From Astatotilapia calliptera (lineage: Eukaryota; Chordata; Actinopteri; Cichliformes; Cichlidae): DNA of 64,000 nt. This document shows positions 48,733-62,500 of this stretch, piece by piece. Every line of letters starts with the position of its first letter. Positions within the stretch are counted from its first letter, which is position 1. The notes under the pieces were generated by a model that worked only from the letters and a program-made list of their open reading frames with translations, was not told the origin of the DNA and searched no databases. The stretch spans positions 33,652,256 to 33,716,255 of the forward strand of contig NC_039308.1 of assembly GCF_900246225.1 (NCBI RefSeq). Direction: 5' to 3'. Both the position numbers and the translations under genes were made by a program.

Positions 48733-51700
48733 ATAGAAAATGTTTCTCTCTGTTAGCTAGCTTTTGCTCAAAAGTAGCTGGAACAGCTTTCTAAGTCTTG
48801 TATTGTGTTTGTCATAATCGCAAAATGTCTTTTTGGTTTTCCAAAAGTATTTATTATAATTGAAAAAGTTGTTAAGTCCCTACAAAACAGGTGCTGTATC
48901 CCTGTAGTATTTGCATGTATGATAATTTGAAGAAGAATTTGCATGTATAATATGAAAACCTTGTTTAGTAAAATACTGAAATGCACGTGAATCTGTGCAT
49001 GCGTGAAACTAACACATTTTCATATAATTATGTAAATATGTTGCTAAACTTAGAAACTGACCATGTAGATTGATGTTATTTTCTCTTCATATTCAAATTT
49101 TGGTGATTTTGACCAAAAAATGTGTTTAGCATCATTTTAGAATTTGTAAAAATCCTAGGCTTTGTAGAGCTTTAGTTTTTATTTACACTCCAAAATATGT
49201 TTAATTTAATTTGCCATTTATACAAGCTCACAGTAAAGCAGCAGAAAGCTGTTGTAAAGCAATATCAATAAAATTTGGGCCTCATTCCCAATTTTTTTTT
49301 CATTTTTTGTAGGAACTCTTCTAAGCTAGCATGTCGTAAACCAAGCAAGCGTACATCATAAAAATATATGAGGATTAACAGCAAAGCCGCGCTAAAAAAA
49401 ACAAAAACAAGACAACAGTTCAGATTTTTAGTACATTTAGGACTTTCGTATTGGCTAACCCTGCTGTCCAGATGTTAGTCGACCAGCTGTTGCTGCTCTG
49501 CTATCAGAAATGAGAAGGGCAATTAAACCTTCTCAGACTTGACAGCTTTGTTCTACCGTGTAAAAAAAGAAAGAATCCACTTTTACCCCTGGCTGCTCTG
49601 CTAACTCCTCAGCTCTCGGCCAGGATTGAGCTGAAGTCCCTTCCTCCATGTGTGCAGCACACACCCAGTGGACATTTGTTAAAGCTTGAGGTTATTTAAA
49701 AATATTTTCCTCAGCTTTTTTTCTCTTTGCTTTTTGCATTATTTCAGTACAGTATCAACTTGCTGAAAACACAAATGTTTTAAGCCTTAGTCCAAATCTG
49801 GAGCAGTTTTGTGACCAGATCCTCGGAGCAAATTGCTTTGGTTGTGATCCTGTAAGAAGAAGTTCAGGTGCTGCACAGATGAAAGTCAGCACATTGGGGA
49901 CTTTAATTTGGCGGTGTGCTCTGTGGCTGCAGACACACATTTAATCTGCTGTGGAAAATGAGTGTGCAGACTTTGGGGAGACTTTTACACATGCTCAAAG
50001 GCCATGCATCTCTGCACACAGAGGAAAACACACACACACACACGGATGCAGACTTGTGTGTAGGGTGTCATATGTTTATCCTGTAAGTCAGCTGTTTGAT
50101 CATAATTTGTGATTAATCAGCCATGAGAGCTTTCGAATTAAGAGCAGCTTTTCATGTCAGAGTAACTGCAGCCTAATCCGTCTGGCCTTGCCCAAATGCT
50201 TTCTAGTTTAGCGAGCAGATGACACAGAGCAGGGTGCTCGTGCTCGTACGTACGGAGTCTCTTATAGCTAGAGTGGCAGGGATTGACTTCTGCCTCACTG
50301 ATTAAATGTGTGTTTTGGGGGATACTTTCCATTTCGGGAGAGTCTGCTTTCACATTTAGACACTTTCATTTATATACAGTCAAGCAGGTGAGGAACCTGA
50401 GGAGCCTCTCTTTCTGGAAAGCAGAAACTGAAGGAAAATTACTCCGAATAAAAAAAAACTAAGTGCAACGAGATGGATGTGTTAGAAGATGTCAAAGTAG
50501 AATTACTCCACAAAAACAAGATTTCTTGTACCAGTCTTTCAGGGAAACTGGTCAGAAAACACTACATGTTCAAGTAGCATCACTTCATTGTTTCTAAAAC
50601 ATTTATACCTTTAAAAACTTCACATCTTCCGTTTCATTCCGCAGGAATAACATGGAGTAAATAGACTAGCATGTGGCTGATAGCCCTAATAATTTGTCTC
50701 TCTCGATTTTTTTCCAGCTTAGTTCGCTGATTTGGAAGATAATTTAGCTCCTTTATTTTTTAATCGTGTAATGAATGGACTAAAGTAATAAAATATTTGT
50801 TACGCATGGACTGTTTGTACACTAATGTCTGGTTCTACGCTATTATAGTCGAATACGATATAAATGCTGATTCTTTTAGGAAATTTAAATGACCATTTAC
50901 GATACAATACGGCATTTGTTTCGATGAAAGTTCGTTAAAAGAGGCTCGTTTAGAGGTGTTGTAATGATTTTTGTGGATGTGTAATATGGCCGACTAAAGT
51001 CTTATGATTTAGCTAATAAATGTGCGAGTATTACCAAGACCCTTGTACTGCTCAATCATGTAATGCCACAGTATTTGCTACGATGGTTAATACAGCAGCA
51101 TTCCTGTAACTGTAGGGGAACGGTGACAATGCTCATCTTTCCATGCCCATGAAAGATCAGACTGAATTCGTGGTATGAGGTAAGGACATTCACTTATCTC
51201 TCACACAGACATTACTATAGGATTACTATAGAAACACTCAAATGGCAATATAATGGTAACCAAACAGCTGGCAGTATTATACTGTAAAGCTTGCCTGCTA
51301 TGCAGCACAGCGGGTTGTGCTAAAAAACTGTTATTCTATTTTGCGGTAAGTATACACTAAAATAACAGTTAAAAGCATCTGGACTTCTGCAGAAATTTAA
51401 TTTCTTAAAGTTCTTTTTTGGGTGAAACTGATCCTAATTTCCAAGATGATTCAGTTTGAAGCTAGGCTTTGATTCCAGACTGTGAAGTCTTTAATCCAAA
51501 GATTTGCAGACTCCCCTCCCATCTGGTAGAGTCAAGTCACAGCTCGGTTAGACCCAGACATTTGCTCAAAGCATAATGTGGACAAAGGGTGGACAGCGGC
51601 TCAGGCTAGTGCAGCTCTGATTTTCCTGTCATTTCTGCCACACGCTGCAGGATCAGCTGCAAAAATATCAGATCCTGCCATAAGGAACACTTGGCACATA

Positions 51701-52183
51701 TGTATTAAGAAACAATTTCCCCCTAATCGCATGGGTTATATTGCCATTAAAATGCATCAAACTCACCCTGCATGGCATGCCCCGGGCACACTGTTCCCTC
51801 CCCACAAATGTTTCTCCTACTGCCCTTTTGTTCCGCTCCAGAATGGAGTTGACGCGTGTGAAACCGAACGTGATACCAGGGGCCCGAGAGTTCATTATTC
51901 CCTGCTGTTCTCACGGGGCGAGTGAAAAATCACTCCTTTGTGCCAAGGAAGAAAGAGCCTTCCTCTGACCTCATGGTTGCGCAGTGTAATGTGAAAAGGC
52001 CCAGAGGTTTGTGTGGTGTAGCCACACCCACTCTGTTGTGGAGCCGCCATGGAATCCGACCGGGGTCCCTCGTCTGTGAGAGTGAGAGCTACGGAAAAAA
52101 ACCCTGCCTTTTGTAAACAAATGTTTGGATCCCACATCATATACCACACTAATTGGACTTTGGCTGCTCACAGCATCTTTTTT
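48730..52183 (+). other. efna5: efna5 intron 1, third part
   Basis: This is noncoding sequence with no recognised exon or repeat. A short CA run lies at 50030-50042. Overlapping frames at 51578-52170 reflect a GC-richer stretch and have no family features. Confidence 0.5.
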
Positions 52184-52213
52184 GGGGGGGGGAGATGGGG
52201 GGGGGGGGGGGGG
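52184..52213 (+). repeat. Twin long G runs
   Basis: A run of nine G (52184-52192), the spacer AGAT and a run of seventeen G (52197-52213). This is a strong candidate for G-quadruplex formation on the intron's sense strand and is also prone to sequencing error. Confidence 0.9.
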
Positions 52214-52728
52214 TGTTCATTTTCTGCCTTCTCCGTACACTGACCACTTCAGACCACAGCCACTCTCCAATTAGGCTCTCTCTTTTAACAGACATCTTTT
52301 TTCCTTTTCACTTTCTCTGTGCTGCAGTGCTGTGCAGTACCAGATAAGTTGGAATTATAGGTTTCTTGATGTCTCCTCAGTTAGGGGCTCTCCTCTCCTC
52401 GTCACATCTCTCAGAAAGTCGACCAGCTTCAAACACAGTCCCCTCTTCATCAAAGTGGCTGCAGAAAGTTTCTTAAGTGCAGATCCTGTACGGTGGTGGA
52501 TCTGAAGAGGCGTTCTCAAAGCTACAATCTGAATGCTACCAGATGACATAATGACCCACAGGAGCCTGCTGCCTTTCAGGTGTTACTTAAAGCTGTGTGT
52601 GGTATGTTTATATCTGTGTGTGTGTGTGTATATCTGAATGCCATAAGCATACACAAATGCAAAAACTTCTTTTTTGGGGGAACACCTTGAAATGCTTGTT
52701 TGGTTAAAGTGAAAAAAAAAAAAACTAC

Positions 52729-53507
52729 ACTTTTTTAAGTACACTTTGTTAGTGGTGGGTTGGACCCTGTTTTTTCCTTCAGAGCTGCCTTCGCTCTCTG
52801 TGGCGCAGTTTCAGTGCAATGATGGAAACATTCCTCAGAGATTTTGGTCCATATTCATAACAACAGCATCACACCAAGCTGTGACTCTCATTTCACTGTA
52901 TCCTAAAGGTGGATGACTGTGGAGGCCATTTTGATAGAGTAAAGTTTGAGATGATTTGAGCTTTGGGACAGTATGTTACTCTGCTGAAGTCATCACACTG
53001 TAGTTGCAAAGGGATGGACGTGGTCAGCAACAATACTCAGGCCGTGGTATTTAAACGATGCTCGCTTGTTCCATGGTTGGTTTATGGTTTCCTGTTTCTA
53101 GCAGACAGAATTTGGACTCGGTGTGGTCTTCTGCTGCTATAGCTCATCCGCTTTGAGGTTTGACATATTGTGCAATCAGAGATGCTCTACTGCATACCTT
53201 GGTTGTTACAAATTTTTATTTGAGTTACTGTTCCCCATCCCCTGAAAATTCCAGAGTTCATTGTGTGGGAAATTACCAGGAGATCCAGAGTTTCTGAAAT
53301 AACCAGACCAGCCTGTCTGGCACCAACAACAACGCCCTGGTCAAAGTCACTGAATTAATTTTTCTTCCTGATTCTGATGCTCAGGTTGAACTTTAGCAGG
53401 TCATATCGACCCTGTCTGGATGCCAGAATGCACTGAGTTATTGTGATTTTCCAATACATTTGGGTTAACAAGCAGTATACCTAACAGGTGTGTCGGACAA
53501 AGTGGCT
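52729..53507 (-). mobile_element. Tc1-like transposon, internally deleted
   Basis: Read on the minus strand this copy has both outer parts of the same teleost Tc1-like family as 14824-15270. The 5' side (from about 53507) reads GCCACTTTGTCC then ACCTGTTAGGTATACTGC and a leader, then CAGTGACTTTGACCAGGGCG and GTTGTTGGTGCCAGACAGGC, which encode the start of the transposase. A middle part includes GTATTGTTGCTGACCACGTC. The 3' end reads AATATGGACCAAAATCTCTG, GGGTCCAACCC and a decayed terminus near 52729. It is about 780 bp against roughly 1.3 kb for full family members. The deletions remove coding sequence between the DNA-binding and catalytic regions, and frames are broken. Confidence 0.82.
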
Positions 53508-55480
53508 AGACAGTGTATTTCCTGAAGAGAATCCCACTGTATTTCTTTTTTCTGGTTAGGCAATCTGCCATCATTTCTTGAAAAACAACAATTTCCATGA
53601 GTTTTATCCAAAAACACACTTCAGAATAAATTTGATAAAGTTAACGGGTAAAATTGGAATAATTTAGTTTTAATGAGCCCAAAACCGGTAAAATTCTCAA
53701 CGAGCAACCAAAGATTATTACATTTCAAAATGACCATTAGACATCAATAACAGAAAGAAATGTCTCCAAATTCTTTCGACTCTAGACCAGAAATGGTCTC
53801 ATTTTTAGAATATCTTGAAAAAACAATGTAATCAGTTTTTACGGTTTGATAAACCAAATTATTAAACTGTAAACAAATATGAGGGAGCTTTTTGGACGCT
53901 AATGTTGGCTTATTCAAGATTTTGACAACACTTATTTTATGGAAATTTCCTGAAGCTACAATACAATTTTCCTAGACAACTTTTGCAAAACAATAACAGA
54001 TTAAAAAATTATCTTAAATGATTTACGATTTTGCCACAGCTGCTAAAATCTTTTTCGTTACTCCATGATTTTTTTCCCTTTAAAATTCCTGCTGATGCCA
54101 AATACTTAAATGCAAAATCCTTCACTGCAATCTGCAGCTTCTTAACGCATTCAATGTTTAGTTTTTACGAAACGTTTTAAAGTTTTAAGGCGTAATAATG
54201 CACCAAAGACGGTAATGTTTCTGCAGCAGCTGCTAAAAGCTTTGGCAGATCCTGCCCGGATCTGAGGCTGTAATGGAGTTTTCATAGAAAATCCCACTAA
54301 CTGTGTGATATACGATCGCCAGCTTTAATCACTCATAATTATGACACGACTCAACCAAACCAGCGCTCACATAAGGTTGATTTTGGAAGCAGTTCCGACG
54401 TTCCATGCAGCACCTCCATCTTTCCGTCGTCTCCCACCTCCCCCATATAGCACTGCCTTCTTAGCCAGGAATGTGGAAACGGCGCATTTCTACAGAGCTA
54501 AACCTTCATGGGAAAAACGTTGCTTCTTCAGTGGAGGAAGAACTGTTAATGGATTAAGGCGCTGCTGTTTCCCACCCGGGGGGCCAAGCCGCGATCGTAC
54601 CGCGGTTTATTGAAGCTACATGTCCCCCCTGCATGTGCACGCAGGCTAATAGGCATGGCTAGCGTAGTGCAGCTTTAGACCCTGGTCCTCCGCCATGAAC
54701 TTGGCTTTCCTGCCCCTCTTCACCCCATTCATGTCAGCAGGCCCTGGCATTCTTGTTGGGCTTTTTTTAAATGTGTGCACTTTGGGCGGCGATGAAAGGA
54801 GTCGGGAGAACACGGGATCTTAAATCACTTAATGAGGGGAGACAGGCAACGCTTTTGTCCAGCGTGTTCTGGAGCTACGTCCAGCCAAAGGCCTCTAACG
54901 GGCTCTGACACCTCGCTCTGCTGCAGACCTAAGTGTGTGTGTGTGTGTGTGTTGGTACATTGCCAACATTGCTTCAGCCAGCTTGGCTTCTGCGTCCTTA
55001 CAAATTTTGCTCTTCATCTCAGCATTCATTCGCATTTCCTCACCAGTCTCGCATGTTTATTTGGTCTATTTCGTGTCTTTGGGCAGCGGGAAGCATATTT
55101 GAGTATGCGGTGAGGGTTAAGTGGGAGTTAGAAAGAACCCTCATCATGGGTTAGGCACGGTGTGGAGGACAGGGTCGCTCCCTGTGGGTGTTTGGCCTTG
55201 GCCTACACTTAGCATGTGCCGACTGCGACAGAGCATGGAGGAAAAAGCCAGAGAAGGAAATAAGTGGCAGCAGAGTCTGACGTGCTCATGTTTGGTCATT
55301 ATCATAGCCTTGAATTAACCAACGCAAGCCTCTGTTGATCCGATGAGCTAAACACACAAATATGTTAATGGTGGGTGTTTAAAACCGTTAAACACTTTAA
55401 TGAGCCCCAAAAGTGGATAAGCTTGTTTCCAAGTTCATTTTCTCAGATACTGAAAGTCATGCAACCCTCACTTTGTGTTT
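53508..55480 (+). other. efna5: efna5 intron 1, between two transposon relics
   Basis: No exon or repeat is recognised. The segment 54340-54660 is GC-richer, and a TG run lies at 54932-54951. Short frames have no domains. Confidence 0.5.
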
Positions 55481-55813
55481 TACAGGGTGTATCAAGAAGA
55501 ACAATCCGATTTCAAAAGGCTATTTTTTTTTAAAGTGGTGGACATAGAAGCGTGCAGTAAATTTTAAAATACATGGCTGAATATAAAGAGTGTGTGACCC
55601 TCCAGATGCACGGCATGTGTCCAAACTCATCCCGTCCTTTGTGAACATGTCTGGATTCACTGCAGCCACTGCTGTTTTTGTGGTACCTACTGGTAACCAT
55701 GTGAAACTCATGAATCCCCTCTTTCTAACACTACGTGTTTCGATCATTACCGGTGAACAGCTGCGGAATTAAAACACTTTGAAATCGTATGATTATTTTT
55801 GAGATGCCCTGTA
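55481..55813. mobile_element. Mariner-type MITE
   Basis: The left end TACAGGGTGTATCAAGAAGA (55481) and the right end, read inward on the minus strand, TACAGGGCATCTCAAAAATA (from 55813) belong to inverted repeats of about 36 bp with 28 matching positions, both ending in GATTTCAAA. Both edges fall on TA, the target dinucleotide of Tc1/mariner elements. The CAGGGTGT terminus is common in mariner-like families. The 333-bp length and lack of a transposase frame fit a nonautonomous copy. Confidence 0.72.
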
Positions 55814-56121
55814 TTTTAGCAGCCTAAGCTCAAATTCAGAATCTGAGTAGTAGCCGTTTGAGCAGTACTATTAGCCATAAGGTGATTTTCCTTTTACAAA
55901 TAACTACAAAAGAAGGTAGAATAATTTTTGTGTTTTTGTCCTTGCAATCATATTGTCGTGTCTGCCTCCTTGGGCACCAGCTGCTCTTAATAAACTAATT
56001 AATTTTTTTTTTTTATGTCAATAAAATAGTATATAAAAATTGGACATCGGACATGTACAAAGGGACAGCTCTACTAAAACATCCAAAATAGCGCGCTATT
56101 CTCCAAATAGCACTTACATGA

Positions 56122-56125
<4 letters not shown>
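55814..56125 (+). other. efna5: efna5 intron 1, nothing recognised
   Basis: This is an AT-rich stretch with a T run near 56002-56014. No features are seen. Confidence 0.5.

Positions 56126-56193
<68 letters not shown>
56126..56193. repeat. (CA)n microsatellite
   Basis: An uninterrupted CA array of about 68 bp. It explains the poly-His/Thr and poly-Cys/Val frames on the two strands. Confidence 0.97.
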
Positions 56194-56195
<2 letters not shown>

Positions 56196-59100
56196 GAGTT
56201 CCCATCTCTTATGCACAATCCTGTCTCTGCATTCTCTTTGCAATTACAGATGCCAAAACCCAGTTTGCACTGGTGCAATGCGGAAGTCTTGTATACAATA
56301 TTAGGATAGTATGTGCTCACATACTGCTGCTTGTTAGGTATTAGAAAGTCAGCTGAAATTGGCACATTAGCACCAATGCCAAGTTTTGAGATTTTAGGTC
56401 CTCGCTATCCACCAGCACTGAATTCACAGTGTTGCCAGAATGTGTATTAAAATTTTGAAAATAAGTTCTTGAAAGATTATTGTGACATGGGAGCATGGGA
56501 ATGTGTAACTAATCAAATAACTCGATTACTAAATGAGCCGAGCCTCAGATGCAAGAATTCTCAGATAGTTAACCTCACTCCGTGTTGCCTGTCGTTACAC
56601 CATTTGGATGCAAGATTTGGTAAGATATTTGCTGCGGCTTGCCGAGGAGTTAAAAACTCAGAAAAAAACAGCTGCAGAGGCTCCTTTTAATTAGCAGTTG
56701 CATAAAGGTCTGGAGAAATAGTACCCTTAGTCTATGCAGCTGTGTAGTGTCACGATGCTCTTGGTTGAAACACAATCAAGAGCATTGTGGCAATGAATAT
56801 CCATGGCTCATTAAGATCACATTTTATATCGTGACTACTGCTTCTGTCTATATATATGCATTTTATGAATGCCTTGGCCATCAACTTTTGTCCCTCAAAT
56901 GACTCTACATGTGTGGGTTGTCTTGAACCGTTTTATTATTATTATTTTTATTTGGCAGCCAGATTTCAAATCAGACTTAATTACAAGATTGCTCATGTGT
57001 TTCCCCCCTGACTTAATTGCTCATATTTATTATTTTTAGAGAATTATAAACCTGTCGTAATTCCCAGGGTGACAAATACTGTGATTTTTTTTTTTATTGT
57101 CCCTGGCATCTTACATATACACACAGGAAAGTCTTTGACATTGGTGCCTAAATTAAACCAGGTAGCTCTGGTGCCTAAGCAAACAGTGAGCAAAAACAAG
57201 GCAAAGCCATCACGTTTATGCAGTCTTTATAGCTTCGAACAGGTTATTTTCTTTTGGGAGTCCAACAATGCCCGGCACAAATGCCCAAAAAAGTCCTCAT
57301 CCTTGTTTTTTCTCGTTTTTATTTTATATACGGTACCCTTTTTTAAAATAGTTTTTTGTCCTGGTGGTCACATTAGAGGCAGTAATGGTGTCCACTGACG
57401 ATCAAAGCTATGGATATCTCCTCCTTTATTTAGATAGTGGCTTGTTAGCTGCCCAGTGATGTTACCAAGATGTTTGGATTTGCTTGTAGAGCCCCTATTA
57501 TTGGAGATGATCTGAGATGCCACTTTCTTTGATAAAAAGTCTTATTTGATAACCAGCTGGAGTTGCTTGATAATAGGACTATGAACTTGTCTCTGCTTCA
57601 GTAGCACCGCAATCATAATTAGGATTAGTATTTCTGGGCAGTCATGGGTCAGTTTTTAAGTCCAGCCCTCCACCAGCTGACATCACTGACCATGAAACAT
57701 GCCCCACCCCTCGTTTACCTCCGTCTTCAAATCAAGGGCCAGCTCTCTCTCACTTCCTCGACACCCACTGCTCCACACTCCTCCAGCCGTGAGATGAGCT
57801 GCTCTCTCTCTCTGCTGTCTCCGCCACTGCTAGTTAAGTCTATTCACCTCACTCAGTCCATTTTCACTCGTGCGCCGCTCTTAACACTCTCCCACATTCT
57901 TCACCCTGTACTCCTTCCTCCCCCATTTTCCTCTGACATTTCTACCCAAGGTGCGTGTTAGCGCTGGGATGGCTGTGTGGATTTGACACTCATACTCCCT
58001 TCTCTGGCTCTCTCTCTCTCACTAATTCATTGTCTCTCACTGTCTGCCGCCATCTCCCTCTCCTCCCTGTTTCGCACATGCTGCACGCACGTATTTCACA
58101 CATGCTCACGCACACACTGACTGCCTGGCAGTTACAGGACACCTTTCAGTGTTTCTCTCTTGTTCTCGATGTGTAAATGAGTTTTTGTGAACTCCTCTTC
58201 ATTAGACTCGGCGCTTTTTTAAGGCCGCTTTGGGTGCCCTGGTACCAAACTCGCCTGGGATGACCCATTAGCATATCAGTTGCAAACAGCCACCGCAGAG
58301 CTGCTGTGCATGTGTGTATTCACATGTGAGTGATTGCATGTCTCCAGAAAGTCAAGATTTATATGTCGTCCTCAATTTAGCTTCTCTACAGCCGATTCTT
58401 GGCTGTTAGACCTCACTGTTGTTTTCAGCTGGCTCAAGTCCGGTTCTTTTCACACTCCTCCAAAACAAAAGAATGGCTTGAAGTTCCCATGGTAAATCAC
58501 ATTTACATTTTAGGCCTCAGGCAGCATTACAACAGACATCATGAGACTGGCTGTTTTAGACTCACATGGGCACTGCATTAAAAACCCATAATGGGCTAAA
58601 CTCCTTTGCCACAGGTGCTGGTGAGATTTAAAACTAAAAAGAAAGTAAATTTAAAGGCTTGTATCACATGAGTATAATTTACAGCGGTTTATATTGCGGC
58701 GAGGCATGATGTTACAACCCTGCAACGCGAAGAAATTTCCTCAGGCTTCTATTTGTTCGAGAGTGTATGTGAATTAAAGGTCAAGATGTAGGAGTGCAAT
58801 ATGATGGTCTCCGACATAAAACTTAGGTGTAAATCAACTTCTTACGGAAACAAAAGGAGTCCTGCATTCTCCTGCACCAGATCCAGAAAAACACATTCAA
58901 ATAACAACAAAAAAATAAATATGCAAAAACAAAGCCAGGACCTCTAAATTTGATTTCAGGAATCAGTGCTGTAGATGTCAGGGTCATGTTTTTTTTTTAC
59001 AGATGATGCTGCTGTATTTTTTGGCAGCACACAGGGATCGTATTGGATGAAGCCAGGAAAGATTTTTGATGCCTTGTTGCTAGGATGCTAAAGAGTTGGC

Positions 59101-59549
59101 TATGACTGGATCAGCTGGTTAAAGGTAAACATATACATATAGCATGTAAATAACACAAGTGATAAGAGGTTTAAAAACAGCAGGCTACATGTCTTTCAAA
59201 CGCTATTAAGGCATATGCTTCCATTTGCTCTCTTAGATGACATTTATTCCTATATTGTGGCGGTCCAAAGCCAAACTAGGCACAAGGGTTGGAAATTGGC
59301 AATAGCTGTAAATCTGTTCAGCACATCAGTTTCATCTTCTGTATTGAAACGAAGTTAAACTGCATCATTTATTTAAAATAATAATTGAAGCATTTCTGTT
59401 GGTTGACAGACAGAGTGAAGGGCACAGTATTCTTATTGGTGAAAAGTAACCATTTTAATATGATATCAGTTGTTTAAAGTTATAGCATGTTATGTTGAGG
59501 ACCTCACGCCTATAGAGCCCTGACCCACACACCCCTGAGTATCCCAGGA
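56194..59549 (+). other. efna5: efna5 intron 1, fourth part
   Basis: No exon is recognised. It holds the hairpin at 56748-56792. A C/T-rich low-complexity region lies at 57650-58090 and produces serine/proline-rich forward frames. The segments 56880-57080 and 57400-57640 look like unique sequence, but conservation is untestable here. Confidence 0.45.
56748..56792. repeat. Imperfect hairpin, 20-bp arms
   Basis: TGTCACGATGCTCTTGGTTG (56748-56767) and CAATCAAGAGCATTGTGGCA (56773-56792) are inverted copies matching at 17 of 20 positions around a 5-nt loop. No neighbouring transposon terminus is evident. Confidence 0.8.
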
Positions 59550-59569
59550 CCCCACTTTGAAAACCACTG
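59550..59569 (-). repeat. Charlie-like hAT terminus (possible)
   Basis: On the minus strand the 20 bp read CAGTGGTTTTCAAAGTGGGG, close to the CAGTGGTTCTCAAA terminus of hAT-Charlie elements. The body would lie to the left, but no partner end was found, so this is weak. Confidence 0.3.
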
Positions 59570-62500
59570 ACCAAATAGGCATGGTGTCATTTCATTCCAG
59601 TTATGTTCCACTGTAAAGCACATTTAATACACTGTGAATGCACCATGAAGCTGACTTATAGTATTAGCCCTTGTGGTTTTCTAAACTCAGATTGTTTATT
59701 TCAAAAAAAATTCACAAATTAAGACTTTTTTTATTTAATAATTTTAATGATCTGCAATTTTGGAACAACATTGATTTTTTTGTTAGCATTAAAAAACAGC
59801 CGGTGCTATAGTGTTTAAATGAAATGCTCTTTAAACAAGTGAAGCTGAAGGCATGAAGGATCCTGAACCTGGTTTCAGGAGCCCCGGCAGCGCTTTTGGA
59901 CTTTTCCGGATGTTTACTAGACTAAATGACAAGTTTATGCAAAAAAAAAGAAAAGAAAAAAAAGAAGCACCAGCTAAACCGCAGTCCACCCAAGTAGTGG
60001 CTCGGGAACAAATCCCAATTTCCAGAGACTATTCGTGCCAAGCAGCCTTCTGCCAGTGCTGCCACATCTGTGCCTACTCAAAAGTTTTCTCGCTACATTC
60101 CTCGTCCTAGAAATATGTAGATATGTTTTCAATCAGAGGATCCCGGAGGGCTTTGGGCTTTAAGACAATGTGATTGTTATTTGATCATTTTTTTCCACAT
60201 TTTTTAATACAGAATTTTTCTCAGGCTTTTAAATTAAACTTTTTATTTTAGTTATGTGATTATTTATGTAAACACACCTTTAGCATTTTTGGCACTAGAC
60301 TGCTGTCAGCCAACATCAAAAAGTGCAGAGTGTGAATTTTTGTCCTGCTCATATAAATATGGATTTGTGCTTGTGCGAGCAGACTACAAACAGACATTGT
60401 GTACCTTGCTTTGGAACCTCTTTGCAAGGCATTTGAATGGGCGGCTTGATAGGCCATGAGACCATGAGAAACACCCGACATGAAAGCCGTCGTCTGCACA
60501 CCAAGGAAATTCTGCTGACACCTAATCACAAAAAGAGAGGAGTGAAAAAAAATCAGCCGGAGCCCACAGCGATCTCCATGGGTTATCTTGAGGGAGCGTA
60601 ACCTTTGTGACATTGATAGGATTGTACACAAAAGAAGGCGCTGCACTTGTGCATGCACCAACACACACAACTGCACCAGCCTGCTTTCACTGGGTTTTTT
60701 AGGGGTGTGGGTTTGCTGGGCTCTGAAGCTGCAGCAGAAGTGATGGATGTCAGGTTGCCCTCTGTCGCTGTTTTACTCGACTCGCCTTAATGGACCTTTT
60801 ACAGACTCAAGTGAAATTGATGGGAAAACTACTTCAAAAAAATGAATCGGGGCTCTTTCTCTTTTCTCAGGTTTGCAACCGCAGAGCGCCTTATCAACAC
60901 CTAATATTTTACATGCAGTAAAACCTCCCATAAAAATCTGTTTCTCTTTACCCCATATAGCTGGTCAGAGCTTAAGGAGCTGGAAGTCAGACTCAGGCTG
61001 GAAGGCACCCAGTGAAACCAGTCACTCCTCTCCTCTCACAATTATTTCTCAGTCTTTTTCTTTCTCATCATTTGACAGAATGTTCTCATGTCAGGCCAAA
61101 CATGTGATTCCCTTTAAGCTCTGCCCTTAAGCAGCTGATAGTCCAGACATTTTCTCTCAAGACAGACAGTGGAGATAGAGAGAGGCGCGACTATTTATTA
61201 TATTTACTTGTCTATGGAAAGCGGCTATTTCTAGTGGAGGTGTAAGGCTGACTTGATGAGGTGTTTAAAACGGCAGGATAACACCCATACCAGGGCGCTA
61301 TGACAGCCTCCCTGTACCCCTGATGGACTGCATTAATGTTTTTTATGTCAAGTAAATAGTTTGGAATAGTCAAAAACTGGCTACACCAAAGGACCAACTG
61401 CTACGAATCTGATGCAATTAATTATTTTGATACTGAAACACAATCCAAGGTTGACACCCTTAATGTGGCTGGCCAAAACCCAACAAACTCCACATATAAG
61501 CAAAATTTTCTGCTCGGTCTGGCCTAATCCTACAGACATTTGACTTTAGGATAGGAAACCATATGTCTGGGAACTTATCGGCTATCATCTGGTGATTTAT
61601 CCTCCAGGAAGAGTGATTAATATTCTCAAGCCTCTGGTGTAGCCAGCAGATATCTAGGCCAGGACTTCCTGTTCTTTCCATCATATACAAATCACGACAG
61701 GAATTGAATCATTGGCAGACTTTTTGAGATTGAACCTCCCTCCATTGCTCTTTTCCTCGTAATGTGAACAAAGCATTCAAAAATCTGACTGATGGCTATA
61801 ACTCTGATTAAATATGGAAACCCATCATTTGCAAAAATCTGGGCTGTTGTCTACATCTAATGCAGATTGTCGTCATCCCTAACTATTCCAAAATTGGCGA
61901 TCAGGATGACCAAATCACATTACCTGTCTAATAATCCATTGGTTTAAATGGCAAAAGGTCCCTGTAGGACCATAGCAATGTGTTTCCCATTTACACCAAT
62001 AGCAACAAAGCAACTATTGGTAGCAATATGGAGTGTTGTACTCTGCCCAGGACTCAGGCTATATATAAACTGTTAAAATGGTGGATTCTCCTGTTAAAAA
62101 ACGTTTAAAATAATGAGGACCGTGGGAACCAAAAGCTCTTCAGGCTGCTCTAACCACTTGATGTAAGAAAGTTTTTTCTACTCTTGGATCTATGTGATGT
62201 CAAAGAGACTGGATATCTCTAATATGGTCATCTCAAGCACACAGCTCAGCCTCTGTGGACAGCCAGTGCAAAGAAAGTTGACTTAAAGGGAGAAAAGCTA
62301 AAACATCTTGTTTAGACAGGGGAACTGAAGGGCTGCATGAAGGCCCAGTGTAAGATATAAGGACATTTTTGAACTTTAAATCAAATACTACTCTACTGCT
62401 ACTCCATTATATTAGGAGCTACTCAAGTATAGAAACAATAGGTCCCAATTAAGGTGTTTTAATGCTCAATATAACATCCTGTTGGAAAATTATTCACATC

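Noticed and set aside
60260..60676. 138-codon minus-strand frame in the intron
   Set aside because: It has no recognisable motif and low-complexity residue use. A frame this long is not rare in 64 kb.
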